Source: Eudorina sp. 2006-703-Eu-15
Lineage: Eukaryota > Chlorophyta > Chlorophyceae > Chlamydomonadales > Volvocaceae
DNA: 64,000 bases
Direction: 5' to 3'
Assembly (NCBI GenBank): GCA_003117195.1
Contig: BDSI01000015.1
Location: forward strand, 1,427,001-1,491,000
Positions 24,258 through 35,600 of the stretch are shown piece by piece. How positions within the stretch are numbered: the first letter of the stretch is position 1; each line of letters begins with the position of its first letter. Position numbers and translations under genes: made by a program. The notes below the pieces were generated by a model. That model worked only from the letters and a program-made list of their open reading frames with translations, did no database searches and was not told the DNA's origin.

Positions 24258-26116
24258 TCAGAGGGCGCCTCGCCGGTTCCGGCGCTGCGGGCTGCTGCCG
24301 ACGGTGGTGTTTTGGGGAGCTCCGGGCCGTGGCGGTGGGCGGCAGGTGATGATCGGGGGCAGCTGCGGCCGGCCGGTCGGTGGCCCCTCAGGTCAGGGAG
24401 TCAGGGAGGCGAGGGGGTGTAGGGCAGGGAGGGGGAAGGGTTGGCAGGCGAGGTGAAGGGCAGGGGCTTGGTGGGGGCGACACATGGGCCTTGTGGTCAT
24501 TTGGGCAGGTCCGTCGAACCGGGGCCAGGGGGCAGGAGGGCGCGTGCAGCCCCTTTTCCGTCTTTTCCCCCTCACTGGCGCGGCACTGTTTTGTAGGCGG
24601 GGGCTCCCGCAGGAGGTCTCATCTACTTATCCATCCATTCATTCATTCATTTATTCATACACCCCTCCCTGCATTCCTCTCTGACATGCAGGGTACATTC
24701 AAGGGACTCGCCGCTCAGTCGTCCCCCCAAGGTCAGGTATCAAGCGGGCCAGGCCAGGCCAGGCCAGGCCAGGTCAGGTTAGGCCATAAAAGACCGTGGC
24801 GGCGTGGGAACGGCGCATCGGTGGCCACTGGCCAGTGCCGCAGGGGGGCGGCAAGGGGCGCGCGGGCGACTTCCGCCGCCGCCGGCCGCCGACAAAACAC
24901 CTCGCGGGCGACGCGTGGTGCGGCCGGCACGAGTTGGGCAGGGTCCTGTCTCCTGGGTGCAGTACAGAATGCCGTATTGCCGTACCGCCGTACCTTGACG
25001 GATGTGAGCTGAGGGGCGCCGGCGGCGCCGCTGCCCAGTCCGCAGGTGACAGTCATGGTCACGTTCTTGGCGGTGCGGGGATCCCCCGGCGCGGGGTGGG
25101 CGCAGATGTCGATCTCGCCCACAGCGAAGGGCAAGAAGAAGTAGAACGCCAGGCGGTTGCCGTACGAATCTCTGTCGAATTTACCGTACATGTTGTACGT
25201 GTCGGACGCGGGCACGCGCGCACACGCCGTGAGGCTGCTGCGCGTGACGCCCGGCCGCCGGCCGGACGCGGTCAACTGAGATGCGGCGGTGGCGGCGCCT
25301 CCGGTGCCGCACGCGAACACTCCCACTCCGGTCGGGATCGCATCTTGGAAGTAGAGGTTAGCGTTGAGGATGAGCTCGTCGCAGTCGTCGTCTTCAAAGT
25401 ACCCGACGGGGTTGTTCACCAGCACGCAGGGCAGGCAGTCTGTGGAGCCCGGCTTGGGCGATGCTGGGTCTGGTTTCGGCGGCGGGGCAGGGGGGAGCGA
25501 GCGGGGGCAAGCGAGCGGAGGAGTCGTTCCGCGACAGGGCCCCGGCGGCGGTGGCGACAGGCGTTCAGGAGGCGTCTTTGTTGGGGTGGGTGGGGCCGGG
25601 TACCGTCACCAGTCAGGTCGGGGAGCAGGTGCACTCATGCCGGTAGGAGGCAGACGAACGGACCTCCGTGACGCATCGTGGCCTGACTTGCCTTGGTCCT
25701 GACAGTACCGTCGCACAGCCGGCGGTCGGCACGAGGTACTAAGCACGGCTTTTAGCTCTTCTGCTGCAGGCCGGCACGTGGCGCCCAAAACACGCGCCCT
25801 AGGGGCATTGGGATGGGGGTGCGCCTTGGCGGCCTTTGGAGGGGCCGGGGAAAGCATCCCCGTCTTCTGCCGGTGGTTTGTTTTTCTCTGTGCACATGCC
25901 GCATGCACAGCCGCATGCAGGCCGCCGTTGTTTATCCATCCCCGTCCCGTCCGACAAGGCTGTCGGCGCTGCGACGGTCGGAGGGTGGTTCAGGTGCTGC
26001 GCCGAGGGTCTGTGAGTGTGCGATGTGCGATGTGCCCCACCTGAGGTGGTGCCGACCGCCAGGGCAAGGATCAGCAGCGCCGTGGAAGCTGGCGCCCTCA
26101 CTTTGAGCGAGTCCAT
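24258..26116 (-). CDS. Small secreted Cys-containing protein
   Basis: Exon 1 (26116-26041) codes for a signal peptide, MDSLKVRAPASTALLI plus LALAVGTTS. Exon 2 (25439-24994) joins in phase, giving a mature start DCLPCVLVNNP. It has an acidic patch (YFEDDDCDELI), several further Cys (FACG, LTACARV, DICAHP, VTCGLG) and Asn-X-Thr sites, consistent with a disulfide-bonded extracellular domain. The donor after SVK (24994) is well placed. A tentative third exon, 24362-24258, is in phase and ends at TGA. It adds a Pro-rich, basic tail of 34 residues, for about 208 residues in all. Reading through the donor instead would end at 24733 in low-quality sequence. A TGTAA lies on the minus strand at 24037-24033. 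I do not recognise the family; a small matrix or pherophorin-like role is only a guess. Confidence 0.6.
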
Positions 26117-29100
26117 TGACCTCTTAAGAGGTTGCTCCTTGTCTTGTCCTGGCGCCGTCCCAGTCGAGTTGCTGGCGCACAGTCTGTCAGAGGCTGTCTC
26201 CCAATCGATTCGTCAACGACAACCCGTTTAAACCGCACGACCGTATTGGATGCCAATATTCGATTTCTATGCGATCAGTTTGCTGGGGTCAAAAGAATTC
26301 GTGTTGTCCTCCTACATGGACCTACAATTGCAGCTTGCGTGCAATTAAGTCGGTGGTTTGTGCGCATGCTGTGGATCCCGGTTCCCGCCAAGTGCTTTGC
26401 TTTCAAGAGTGCGGCCAATTGCACCTCCACCATGGGCATGTAGTGTTGCAGCAGGTAACATTTTTATGCCTGACTTGATTTGAACATCTGCTATGGCGCA
26501 GTCCAACGCAGGCGATTTGACGGAGGGGGTCGGAGCTCGGAGGCGATTCGATCGCCGCATCGCCCACCCCGCGTTGTCCCGCCTAAAAAGAAAGTGTGAG
26601 AGCACGAAACGACTGCAGTCACTGCTGTCTGCAGCCGCTTACATACAGCTCAAAAGAAAGCAAAAATTATTTCGCTTCACTCAAACCATAATTATAAGCT
26701 GGGGCATAACAGCTGAACGGACTGCTGTGCCGGACCCCGTGAGACTCTTCGTGTTTGTTTGACTTTCTATGCGCACCCATGATTCAAGTTATTTGGTCTT
26801 AGGTTCGTAGGAATAGATAGTGAGAGTTGCGGCCTTCCGCGGCCCACCGATTGCGCAGCGGCTGCCCGCCCTCCCGATGTGAAGGCAGCGGCCAGTTGGC
26901 TGTAGCTCATGACTAGGGTCTCTATATTTTCATTGCTCATTTTGCGGCCAATACGGCGGCGTCCTTCCCAATGGACCGCAATGAACGATCGAATGGGCGT
27001 GTATATATACGCGCGCGTACATCCATAGCAATCGCTATTTGCTTTACGTCATGTTTAAGTTGCCCACTCAATCAACGGTTTCTTTTGATTCGCAGTCGGC
27101 GTTTCTGGGACAGTGGGAGTCTGACGCGCGTTGTACAGAGAGCAGGTAGGACCCCGTAAGTCTGTACCTACACACCTGCGTAACAGACTGTCGCGTCCTG
27201 TCGAGTCCTGGCGGTTTCTTGTGAACACTTTTTGATCAATATGTGCAAGGCTATATACTTGACGGCTGATTGCTTTTGTTTCGTTGTGCTTGGCTTATGT
27301 CGAGGTCCTTCGATGTTCTTAAATTTTGTCGGCACAATCAGCAAGTCATCGCCTGACGCTAAAAAATTGCTCGCAAAATTCTCACTTGATTTCGCTTCGT
27401 CATGTCAAGTTGCGGTTTCACAGGCGTTGTCCGACAGGGTTACTTGTGTCAGTGGGCTAACTGACAATTGCGATTCGCATCTATATGCCACAGAGTAACT
27501 TGCAGGATACATTCACGCGCATAAATATATACCTTGAACACAATTGTGTTCATACGTTGAGCACGATTTGCCGCCTCCGCCATTTCGTTAGCAATGTGAC
27601 GGCAGCCAATCAGGCTTTCCAGCACCTTTATAGGACGGTGATATGTATGGCTGTATATGAACTGCTTTGATGCCATCAGCACGTACTCGGGCTCGTGCTT
27701 AGTTCCTAACTGCTCATAACGTAACAGATTTCGTTTGGTGGCAATCACACGGTTACAATAAAACCAGATATAGGAGGCTAATAACAGAAGCTCGGGAAGT
27801 CACACTTGTGGACATAATTCCGCTTATGCTGACCGTTTGTTGCTCCGTTGACTGCCCAACGTGAACTTCGGAGCTGTGCCAGTAGAGCTATGTGGGTTGG
27901 AGGCACTCGTGAAGGTCTTTTATCACATGTGTGATAGACGGAGAGTGATTTGGAATGTTTTGGGAATCCGCCCGGTTTTATCTGCTGGCCCGCGGAAACA
28001 ACCAAATACTCTGATTTCATTACATAAATTATCATTTTGATAATGTCAAAATCCGCTTATTGATAGTTGCGCCTGCCGCCAGCAAGAAGCCGGTTGGTGT
28101 TCCGTGTGTGAGGTTCTTTTCCGCGTTTCACGTTCGCGTGACGATGGTTCTACATCATATGTGCTCTTTGTCCTCGATTGTAAAGGGAGACGTTGCCTGT
28201 AACCCGATGCGCGTCGATATTTCTTGACTTGCAACGGAGCAGTCATAGCTGCGGCCTGTTCCGAACTACCGCCGTGAAAGCTGCATCGCATATAAACGAA
28301 CTTCATCCGACTTGTTGCGCTAGCGAGCCTCCTGCAACGGGCATCGAATTCTGGTGTTTCAACGAAAACTGCGAGCGCGGAGGGCGCGGCAATCATGACG
28401 CTTGACCCCGATGCCCCACCCCGTCATGCCAAGACTGCTATTCACACAGCCTGTGCCTCTGGGCTTATTGACCACCATCCGTGCGCTCACGGTCCTGTTC
28501 CAGTCGTCCGGAGGGCCGTCCGGACGCCTCCCAGACCTCTGCCACCCCGTGGGGACCAGTACCGGCAAGCCTTGGGCCTTCCGGGGCCTTCCGGCGTCCG
28601 TTCCTCTCGTGTGCGGGCTCACGCGGCGGCTCCACGATCTGCAGTGACCTTGCCACCGAAGCAGGATGTCGACAGCAACTGACGGAACGCCCGCCAGGGG
28701 TGCCCCTGGGTGTCCAGGAGGCTGCCACAGTGCCGTACATACCTCCTCTCTGTCAACACCGTGTTTCGAGTTCAATGTTCACATGATATTATACATACTG
28801 TACACGACGGTATCATCAACAGATGGGGGTTACAATATTACAAACACAAACCGACACGAACCCCTCGAAGCCCAAGGATATGCCCGGCAGCAAATGCTGG
28901 CGCGCCTCCATTCCCTGCTCAATGCCGCTCCCCACGCATTCTACTTCGCCCGGCGGACTACCCATCCTGACATCGTCGCGGTCGTACGCCGCCACCTTGC
29001 CGGCCCCGCCCCCTCCACCGCTCACCACTGATATCCACTGAGCGACCCACATCCCACGTGTAACCACAACGTCACAACCTCCACGCGTTCCGCGGGGTAT

Positions 29101-31559
29101 CACATGATGCCGGGCAGTCACCTCGGCCATTTCCCACGGCCATATCTACATTCGCCCACCCACCGGCTGAACCCCGCAACGCACTCCATCGCCTCCCCCA
29201 CCTCTCCCACTCTGCCGGCCTTTCCAACCCCACCCGCAACGCTTGGACCGGTGCCCCGCATGCATACGGGCATCCCGTCCGTGACCGGGGTCGGTGGGGA
29301 GCCAACCTTTCCTCTGGCCCGCTACCCGGATCACACCCGCATTGTCCGCACATATGTCATTACCCCACCGGCCGCTGGTACACTGGCGTCCCTTCCGTAC
29401 ACTACCGTACGGCATCCATGCCGCGTTCGTACGCGTCCCTGCCTACAAATCCCTCCTTCCCCGCTTCTCATCCGTAGCCGCGCCACCACCATAGTAACCT
29501 GTTTGCTTTCATCCTGTTTGCTTTCACCTTGTTTAGTTACTGTATTCTTTCTTGCTCCCTTCCACTTTGCCTCACAACTTGCTTCCTTCCGGTTCCCGCA
29601 TGATGGACGACCGACGCTGCTTCCGTGGGGGCCATCACCATACATTCGTCATACATTTCACAGGTCGGTAAATAATCCGTTTGCGTGCGTCGTGCGTCTC
29701 CGTATTTAGTATTTGCGGTATGATTTGCCTTGCGGTGGTGGCGCGGCTGCCTTGTCCGCGCGCCTGCATATGGTAAGTTTTTTCCTCGCAGGTTTTATGG
29801 TAAGTATATTGATACCTGGGATCGGGCGGGCGGGCGGGTTGCACTTCTAAACAAACCCCTGCTGCGAGCTTTACAGTGTATGGTGTATGGCACGCACGCC
29901 GTTATCACGACCCGGAAGGTCCTGGTGTACGGAATGCTGGCAGCGGGCGGCCACCACAGCGCGTCACGACTACCGGAGGTCCCGCCAGCCCGCCAGCCCC
30001 GCGGCCCTCCGCCCTCCGACTTCCCGTCGGGACCCCGCCCGTCCCATGCGCCGACCGCCGCCCTTCACGCCGCTCTCTGTGCCTCGCCACACATCCCGCA
30101 CGTGTGCATCCTGTCCGCCGCGCCGTCCCAACAGCGGGGCATGTCCGTCACTCCGTCTGTTTGTGTTCGCAAGAGCAGCCCGCGTCAGCCATGCAATGCC
30201 ACGCAATGCAATGATCCCGCCTGAACACGACGCAGCCTGTCGTTCCGTGCCGCGTGCGCTCCCTCGCCCCCCCCCCTGTGTCCCTCTCCCCTCCCCCTCC
30301 CTGGACTTGCGCTGCCTGCTAGAGTCGCGTCGGCGAGGACGAGGACGGGGACGTGTCCAGCCATCCTACCCCCACTCGCCCAGGACTTCGGATCGTCCGC
30401 ATTTCACCGCCCCGAAACCACCTCCATGCACCCCAGGCGGGGCAAACACACCACCACCTGCAACACCAGCACCGCGACAACGACCGCCACCACCGAAAGC
30501 AGCCCCGAACACCGGAAGCACCGATCGCAGCTTGAAAACATTCAATATGAAAACCCTTTTTTGTCATCCGGCGATGAAGAACGTTAAAAAGTCAGCGGGG
30601 TGTCCGGAGCTCCACCTCGTGCACCTCCGCCAGCCGAACACCTGCTTGCCTGCCTGCGGTTGCGAGCCGCCAATGCGCCCTAATCTGTCCACCGACCCTG
30701 CGCCATCAGGCGGCGAGGAGTGGAACCTCTAGAGACCCAGCGGCGCTCCGACAAACAAGCCCGCGGACATCTTCAGGCATGCGGAAACTGTTTTGTGGCG
30801 CGCAGCCTGCCCACCACCCGCCCGCCCGGCCCCCTGCCCCGGACTGCCACCTTGCCACCGCAGCTCCATCGTACAACGCGGCGGTCAGGAGACGACCACC
30901 ACCTACCCCCCGAGCAGGAGGAGGGGCCCCGGGCGGCCTCCCTCCCCTCCAAGCTCCGAGACTCCCGCTCCCCGTTTCCCCCCTTGGGGTATGGGGGAGC
31001 GGGAATGGTATATGTTACATGGGGGCTACCTACCACTTGCCGCATGAAATGCTCGTGGGCACCACCTTGCTTGGCACCACCTTGCTGGGCCAGCCTGCCG
31101 GCCCCTTCCCCTTCCCCGCGGACGGATGGACGGACAGACGGACCGATGGACGGGCGGACGCGAAAACAGGCCCCCACCCCCCGCAGGGCGACACCAGGTG
31201 TGTGTGGGGGGCGGCTCTTGTGACACCGGGGCTGACCGATGCCGGCGCCGCGAGTTCCGACCCCGCCCGTCTACACTCCTCCCGGCGCCTCCTGCGCAAT
31301 CTCCCCCCGGCTTCTCCCAATACCCATAGCGATCACTCGAGTCGAGGTACCGTATTGACACAGGCCAACGCATCCGCGTGTGCCGTCGCACCCGAGGCGT
31401 GTGTGTGTATCCGTATCTGTATCCGTACATATGCTTGGTGCTCCGTCCTGCCGGAAAAGACCTCACCAAGACCATTCAAGGACCGACCATCCTGGCACGC
31501 ACATACACAGCCCCCCCCCGACACGCACATGAACACAAACACGACATATACACACACAG

Positions 31560-31604
31560 AAGCAGCCCTTGGCCAGTGCCAGGCCGGGTCAGATATGTAA
31601 CTCA
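31560..31604 (+). repeat. Interspersed repeat family B copy with CA-rich tail
   Basis: GCAGCCCTTGGCCAGTGCCA, then GGCCGGGTCAGATATGTAAC, then CA repeats. The TGTAA followed by a CA tail is the pattern also seen at 51625-51748. Confidence 0.6.
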
Positions 31605-31667
31605 CACACACATACAACACGCACTCCTGTTCTGCCTGCTTAAGAAACACACACATACAACACACAC

Positions 31668-31705
31668 GTTGGACTTCGCTTCTCGCGGCTCAGGTTGTTT
31701 ACACA
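31668..31705 (+). repeat. Interspersed repeat family C copy with CA tail
   Basis: TTGGACTTCGCTTCTCGCGG, then CTCAGGTTGTTTACACACAC. Same core as 50345-50395 (minus) and the ends of the 229-bp repeats. Confidence 0.6.
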
Positions 31706-32363
31706 CACACATCGGGCCTGGGCGGTTATGGGTGGGCTTCTCATTAAACACATCGGGCAGCACCGCGCCCATGGCATGTCACGCACTCCCGCCCTGCCCA
31801 CCGATCAACACACGAACCCTCCCAAATACACACACAGATGTGTAACCAGAAACACAACACATATACACACACGCGCGCGCGGCGCGCGGCTCAGTGCTCT
31901 AGTATACAAACGCATACACCGCACACACACAAGATCTGCACCACATCACATTGCAAGGGAAGCATATACTCGTACACGCACAGCGACGATGAAGCCCTTT
32001 CCATAACACGCAAATTAGGCGGCGACACACGCGTACACGCATACACAAGAACACACACAAAATAGACAGTACAATATATTAGATAACGACTGATCATCCA
32101 AGCCGGCATCACCGCCACCACCCCAGTACCTTCCCAACCATCCCCTCGGAAGGTCCACACACCCCAGCGATCCGCTTCAGCCACTTCCCCGCCCACCACG
32201 CCCCCAACCTCCCCAGTCGTCGACCTGCCAGGATGCCTTTCCCTACGCGCCCTGGCGCTGACATGGCCATCTGACTCGGCCCGACTGTGAAGGGTAGAGC
32301 GGACTTTTTGCCCCCATCTTCGGCGCTCTCCCTCTCCCCGTCCCCCTCTCCTCGCGTGCTCCC

Positions 32364-32459
32364 AGCGCCCCGGCTTCTGCTCCCAGCGCCCCGGCTTCTG
32401 CTCCCAGCGCCCCGGCTTCTGCTCCCAGCGCCCCCGGCTTCTGCTCCCAGCGCCCCGGA
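32364..32459. repeat. 21-base minisatellite
   Basis: Four to five copies of CCCAGCGCCCCGGCTTCTGC-type units, with one unit carrying an extra C. Confidence 0.85.
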
Positions 32460-32654
32460 TCCATCCCCCTCTGGCCCTTTCCTGCGCCCGCCCCTCCCTC
32501 CATCCTAGTCGGCCTGCTTCTTCCCTCTGGCAGTACGAAGGCCTCCCATCATTACGCACTGTTAGGCAAACGCGCGGGAATCGGTTACTCCGACTCGACC
32601 CCACTCCGCCCTAACCCCGCCTAACCCCAATGCGCCCTAACCCCACCGCCCCCC

Positions 32655-35600
32655 CTAACCCCACTCCGCCTCCCGGCTCGCGGGCGCCCACTCCAGGTCC
32701 GCGTCCACGTCCCACTCAAACTCGCAGCACAACGACACGTGGTCGCTGCCGTACGCCGCCGACGGCAGCGCCCCGGGACCGATCTCCTCCTCCGTCAGCA
32801 TGCGCCACCGCTGCAGCGGCCGCAGTTGCCCGCAGCCTGAGAAATAGATGTAGTCCGAGATGCGCTTCGACTCGCCCTTCACCCGGAACTTCCAGGTACT
32901 GAACTCCGAGGGGGGCCGACCGGGTCCCGAACAGCCGCCCGACCCGGAGCCGCCCACCGAGGAGCTGAGTCCCGCGCCGCCGCCGCCGCCGCCATCCGAG
33001 GCCAGCATCGCGGCCGCAGCGGCCACCATCCGCTGCTGCTGTTGCTGCTGCTGCTGTTGCTGCGGGGGGCCGGCGGTGTCGCCTTCCGGCGCGGCGGCAG
33101 CTGGACGCGTGGGTTCCATGCGCGGCGCAGCGGGCGCGGGGGAGGAGGAGAGGGAGGCGGGAGCGGGGGAGCTGGGCGGCACCGGCGGTACCGGTACCGG
33201 TGCCTGCACCGGCAGCCCGGCGGCCTCGAGGTCGCTTCCGCTGCTGAGGGTGGCGTCCAGAGGCCGCTGCTCCCACAGGGAGAACAGACCCAGGGGGTGG
33301 CGGCGGAACGCCTGCGCGGAGGAGCGGAGGTGTTGCGTTGTGTATGGCGGAACATGTGTGTGAATGAATGTGTTGCTTTAGGACTGAACCGCGGGACAGT
33401 AAGCCGGTGGCCGGGGGTATGTGTGTCTGTAAGAGAAAACTGCTATCGCTGTCCGGCAACAAGTGAAGTCCGGCGTATGTGTGTTTAGAGGAAAAGCACC
33501 CGCCCAACCGAGCTCAGGCAGCAGGCGCGTTCGTTCCGGCGCAGCGTCGCGCAGGCCCCGTCCTGGGGGCCGCACTCCTGGAAATCCCTACACGGGCAGC
33601 CCGCCGAGCGCCTAGCCCCCTACCCATCCCCCAACCCTGTATGTAACCGGTGCGACTGCAGCCGACCTCCCGCCGCGCTCTACTCTGCGGCCAGCGGCCA
33701 GTGACCCCCGCAAGCCAGCAATCAGCAGACCAAGACGCCGCCCCTGGCCGCAAGCCGCAAACGGGATCCACCAACCTTCCTTTGCTCACTCGCGGTCGGC
33801 CCATCCCCCGCCGACTCCACGCCCCCGCCCCCGCCCCCGCCCCCGGCCCCGCACCTCACCTCACACGTCTTGGACCAGGGCATCGTGTTGAAGTCCCCAG
33901 TGATCACCACCGGGGTGGGCCACGTGCGGGGGCGGCTGGGGGCCACGTGGTGGCTGCTAATGTGGCTGCTGCTGCTGCCGTTTCCGTTGGTGCTGCAGGA
34001 GGGACCCCCCTCGACCTGGGTACCCGCGCCCTTGCCGTTGGCGGCCGCGGCAGCAGCGGCGGCGGCTGTGGCCGCAGCAACCCCATTGCTGCCGCCGGTG
34101 GCGCATGGCCCCCCGTTACCGATGTTGCCCAGGCTGCTCCCGGCGCCATTACCGGCCGCGTTCGCTGCTGTGGGGGCTCCTCGTGTGGTTGCTGGGGCGG
34201 CTGCGTGCGCCTTGGCCCCGGCGGGCCCGGGCGGTTTCTCCCCTCCGTTGTTGTCGGTAAGGGTGTTGCTATTGGTGGTGGTGGTGGTGGTGGCGGTGCC
34301 GGTGGTGGTGCCGGCCGCGTCTGCCTGCAAGCGCTCCAACGTGCACTCCACGTGCCGCAGCAGCTGCTGCGCCTGCGGTTTGGGCGTTCGGGGAGGTGCA
34401 ACTCTGGTGGGCTGGTAGGGCTTGAAAAGAGAAACTCCTAGTGGGGGTGTGTCTTGTGTTGCCTCCGGGGTTTCGTGAGGCCCGAGCCTGATCGACTTTT
34501 GGTGACCGTGGCCGGGGGTCCAGCGTTAATGGCGGGGTGACGGGGGGCGCCCGAATGCAACCGCCTGGACGCGTTTCGTCGGAGCGCGTCTGATGACCCT
34601 CTGTCTGTGTATAGGCGCGAATCTCGCCCAAACCACCCTGGCCCGTCTGTCTGCGTGTCAGAGCTGCTCAATATAGTGATGTGGGCGAGGGGGACAGTGG
34701 GGGTTTCTGCCCTTTTTGCGCTCTTTTCATTCCGCCCAGCCACCAAGCCACTCTTCAGAATCCCCGGGAAGCAAACAGCGCAACGGGCAGGTTCTTCGCA
34801 TTGCCGTCGCTGAAATCAGAGGCCTCTACGAGACCTCAAGCGCCAAGCCAGCGGGGTGGATGTAGGTCGGAGAGGGTAGAGTGGGGGAGGGCACAGCAAC
34901 TTGGTAGACCAAGGAAAGCGGGCCTGACCGCCATCCAGAGCAAGGATGCGGGGATGGGGTGTATGCGGGGATAGGGAGGGGGCCCACATGTCTAGCAGCG
35001 CCCCTCCAGTCCCATCCGCCCCATCGCCCCAACTTCCCAGGTAAGCCCCGCATTCCCAACCAACCGAACCTGCCCCTGCTTTTTGCCAGTCATTCATCCA
35101 AACAAGCTAACTAAAAACACCACTATCGCCACCCCACCGCAAAATCCCCAACCTCCCCTCCACACACAAGGGAAAGGTCAGGTGACACTACCGCGGTCAG
35201 GCGGTTTAAGGTCCTGGGTTCGAGTCCCAGCGTGACCCCCGACATTGTTCGGGAGCATGAGATTATGGCTAGCTGCTGAGATGTGGAGTTGAGATCACAG
35301 TTGATGGATTGAGATTCGCACGCTAGATCGGTGGCGATTGCTGAACCCTCTGTCTCTACGGATGTGCGGGTGAATGGATGAGGTGGGATCCTTAGTTGGC
35401 AGGATCAACCGCCTTGGACCCTCGGTTCGTATGGCGTAGGTTCGGTGTGATGATGGTTGAAGGTGTCCTATAGCATCATATAAAACCGCGACATAAACCC
35501 TTAGACAGGGCCCGGAAGCCTATCCACACTGTAACGGTACTACTACTACTACTACTACAAGGGAAACAAAACGCGCACATCCGCAAGCAGATCGAATGGT

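Larger units (their letters stand above)
26117..32654. other. Intergenic, about 6.5 kb, no supported gene
   Basis: It starts at the 5' flank of the secreted-protein gene and ends at the 3' flank of the nuclease gene. 26460-28400 is clearly AT-richer and contains an 88-codon frame (27232-27498) without recognisable features. 28400-30700 is GC-rich with pyrimidine-rich stretches. 31120-31160 has GGAC-like units, 31330-32080 is CA-rich with family B (31560) and family C/D (31668, 31713) copies, and 32364-32459 is a 21-base minisatellite. Confidence 0.5.

Noticed and set aside
27232..27498. 88-codon plus-strand frame in the AT-rich island
   Set aside because: No signal peptide cleavage logic, no domain, and third positions unlike the other genes of the window.
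29887..30732. 281-codon plus-strand frame rich in Pro, Arg and Ser
   Set aside because: Composition is what GC-rich pyrimidine-biased DNA gives in a frame lacking stops; no motif or repeat order as in the true HRGPs.
35176..35237. Functional tRNA-Leu/Ser gene
   Set aside because: The D-arm runs directly into the T-arm with no anticodon arm, and target-site duplications mark it as the head of a SINE.
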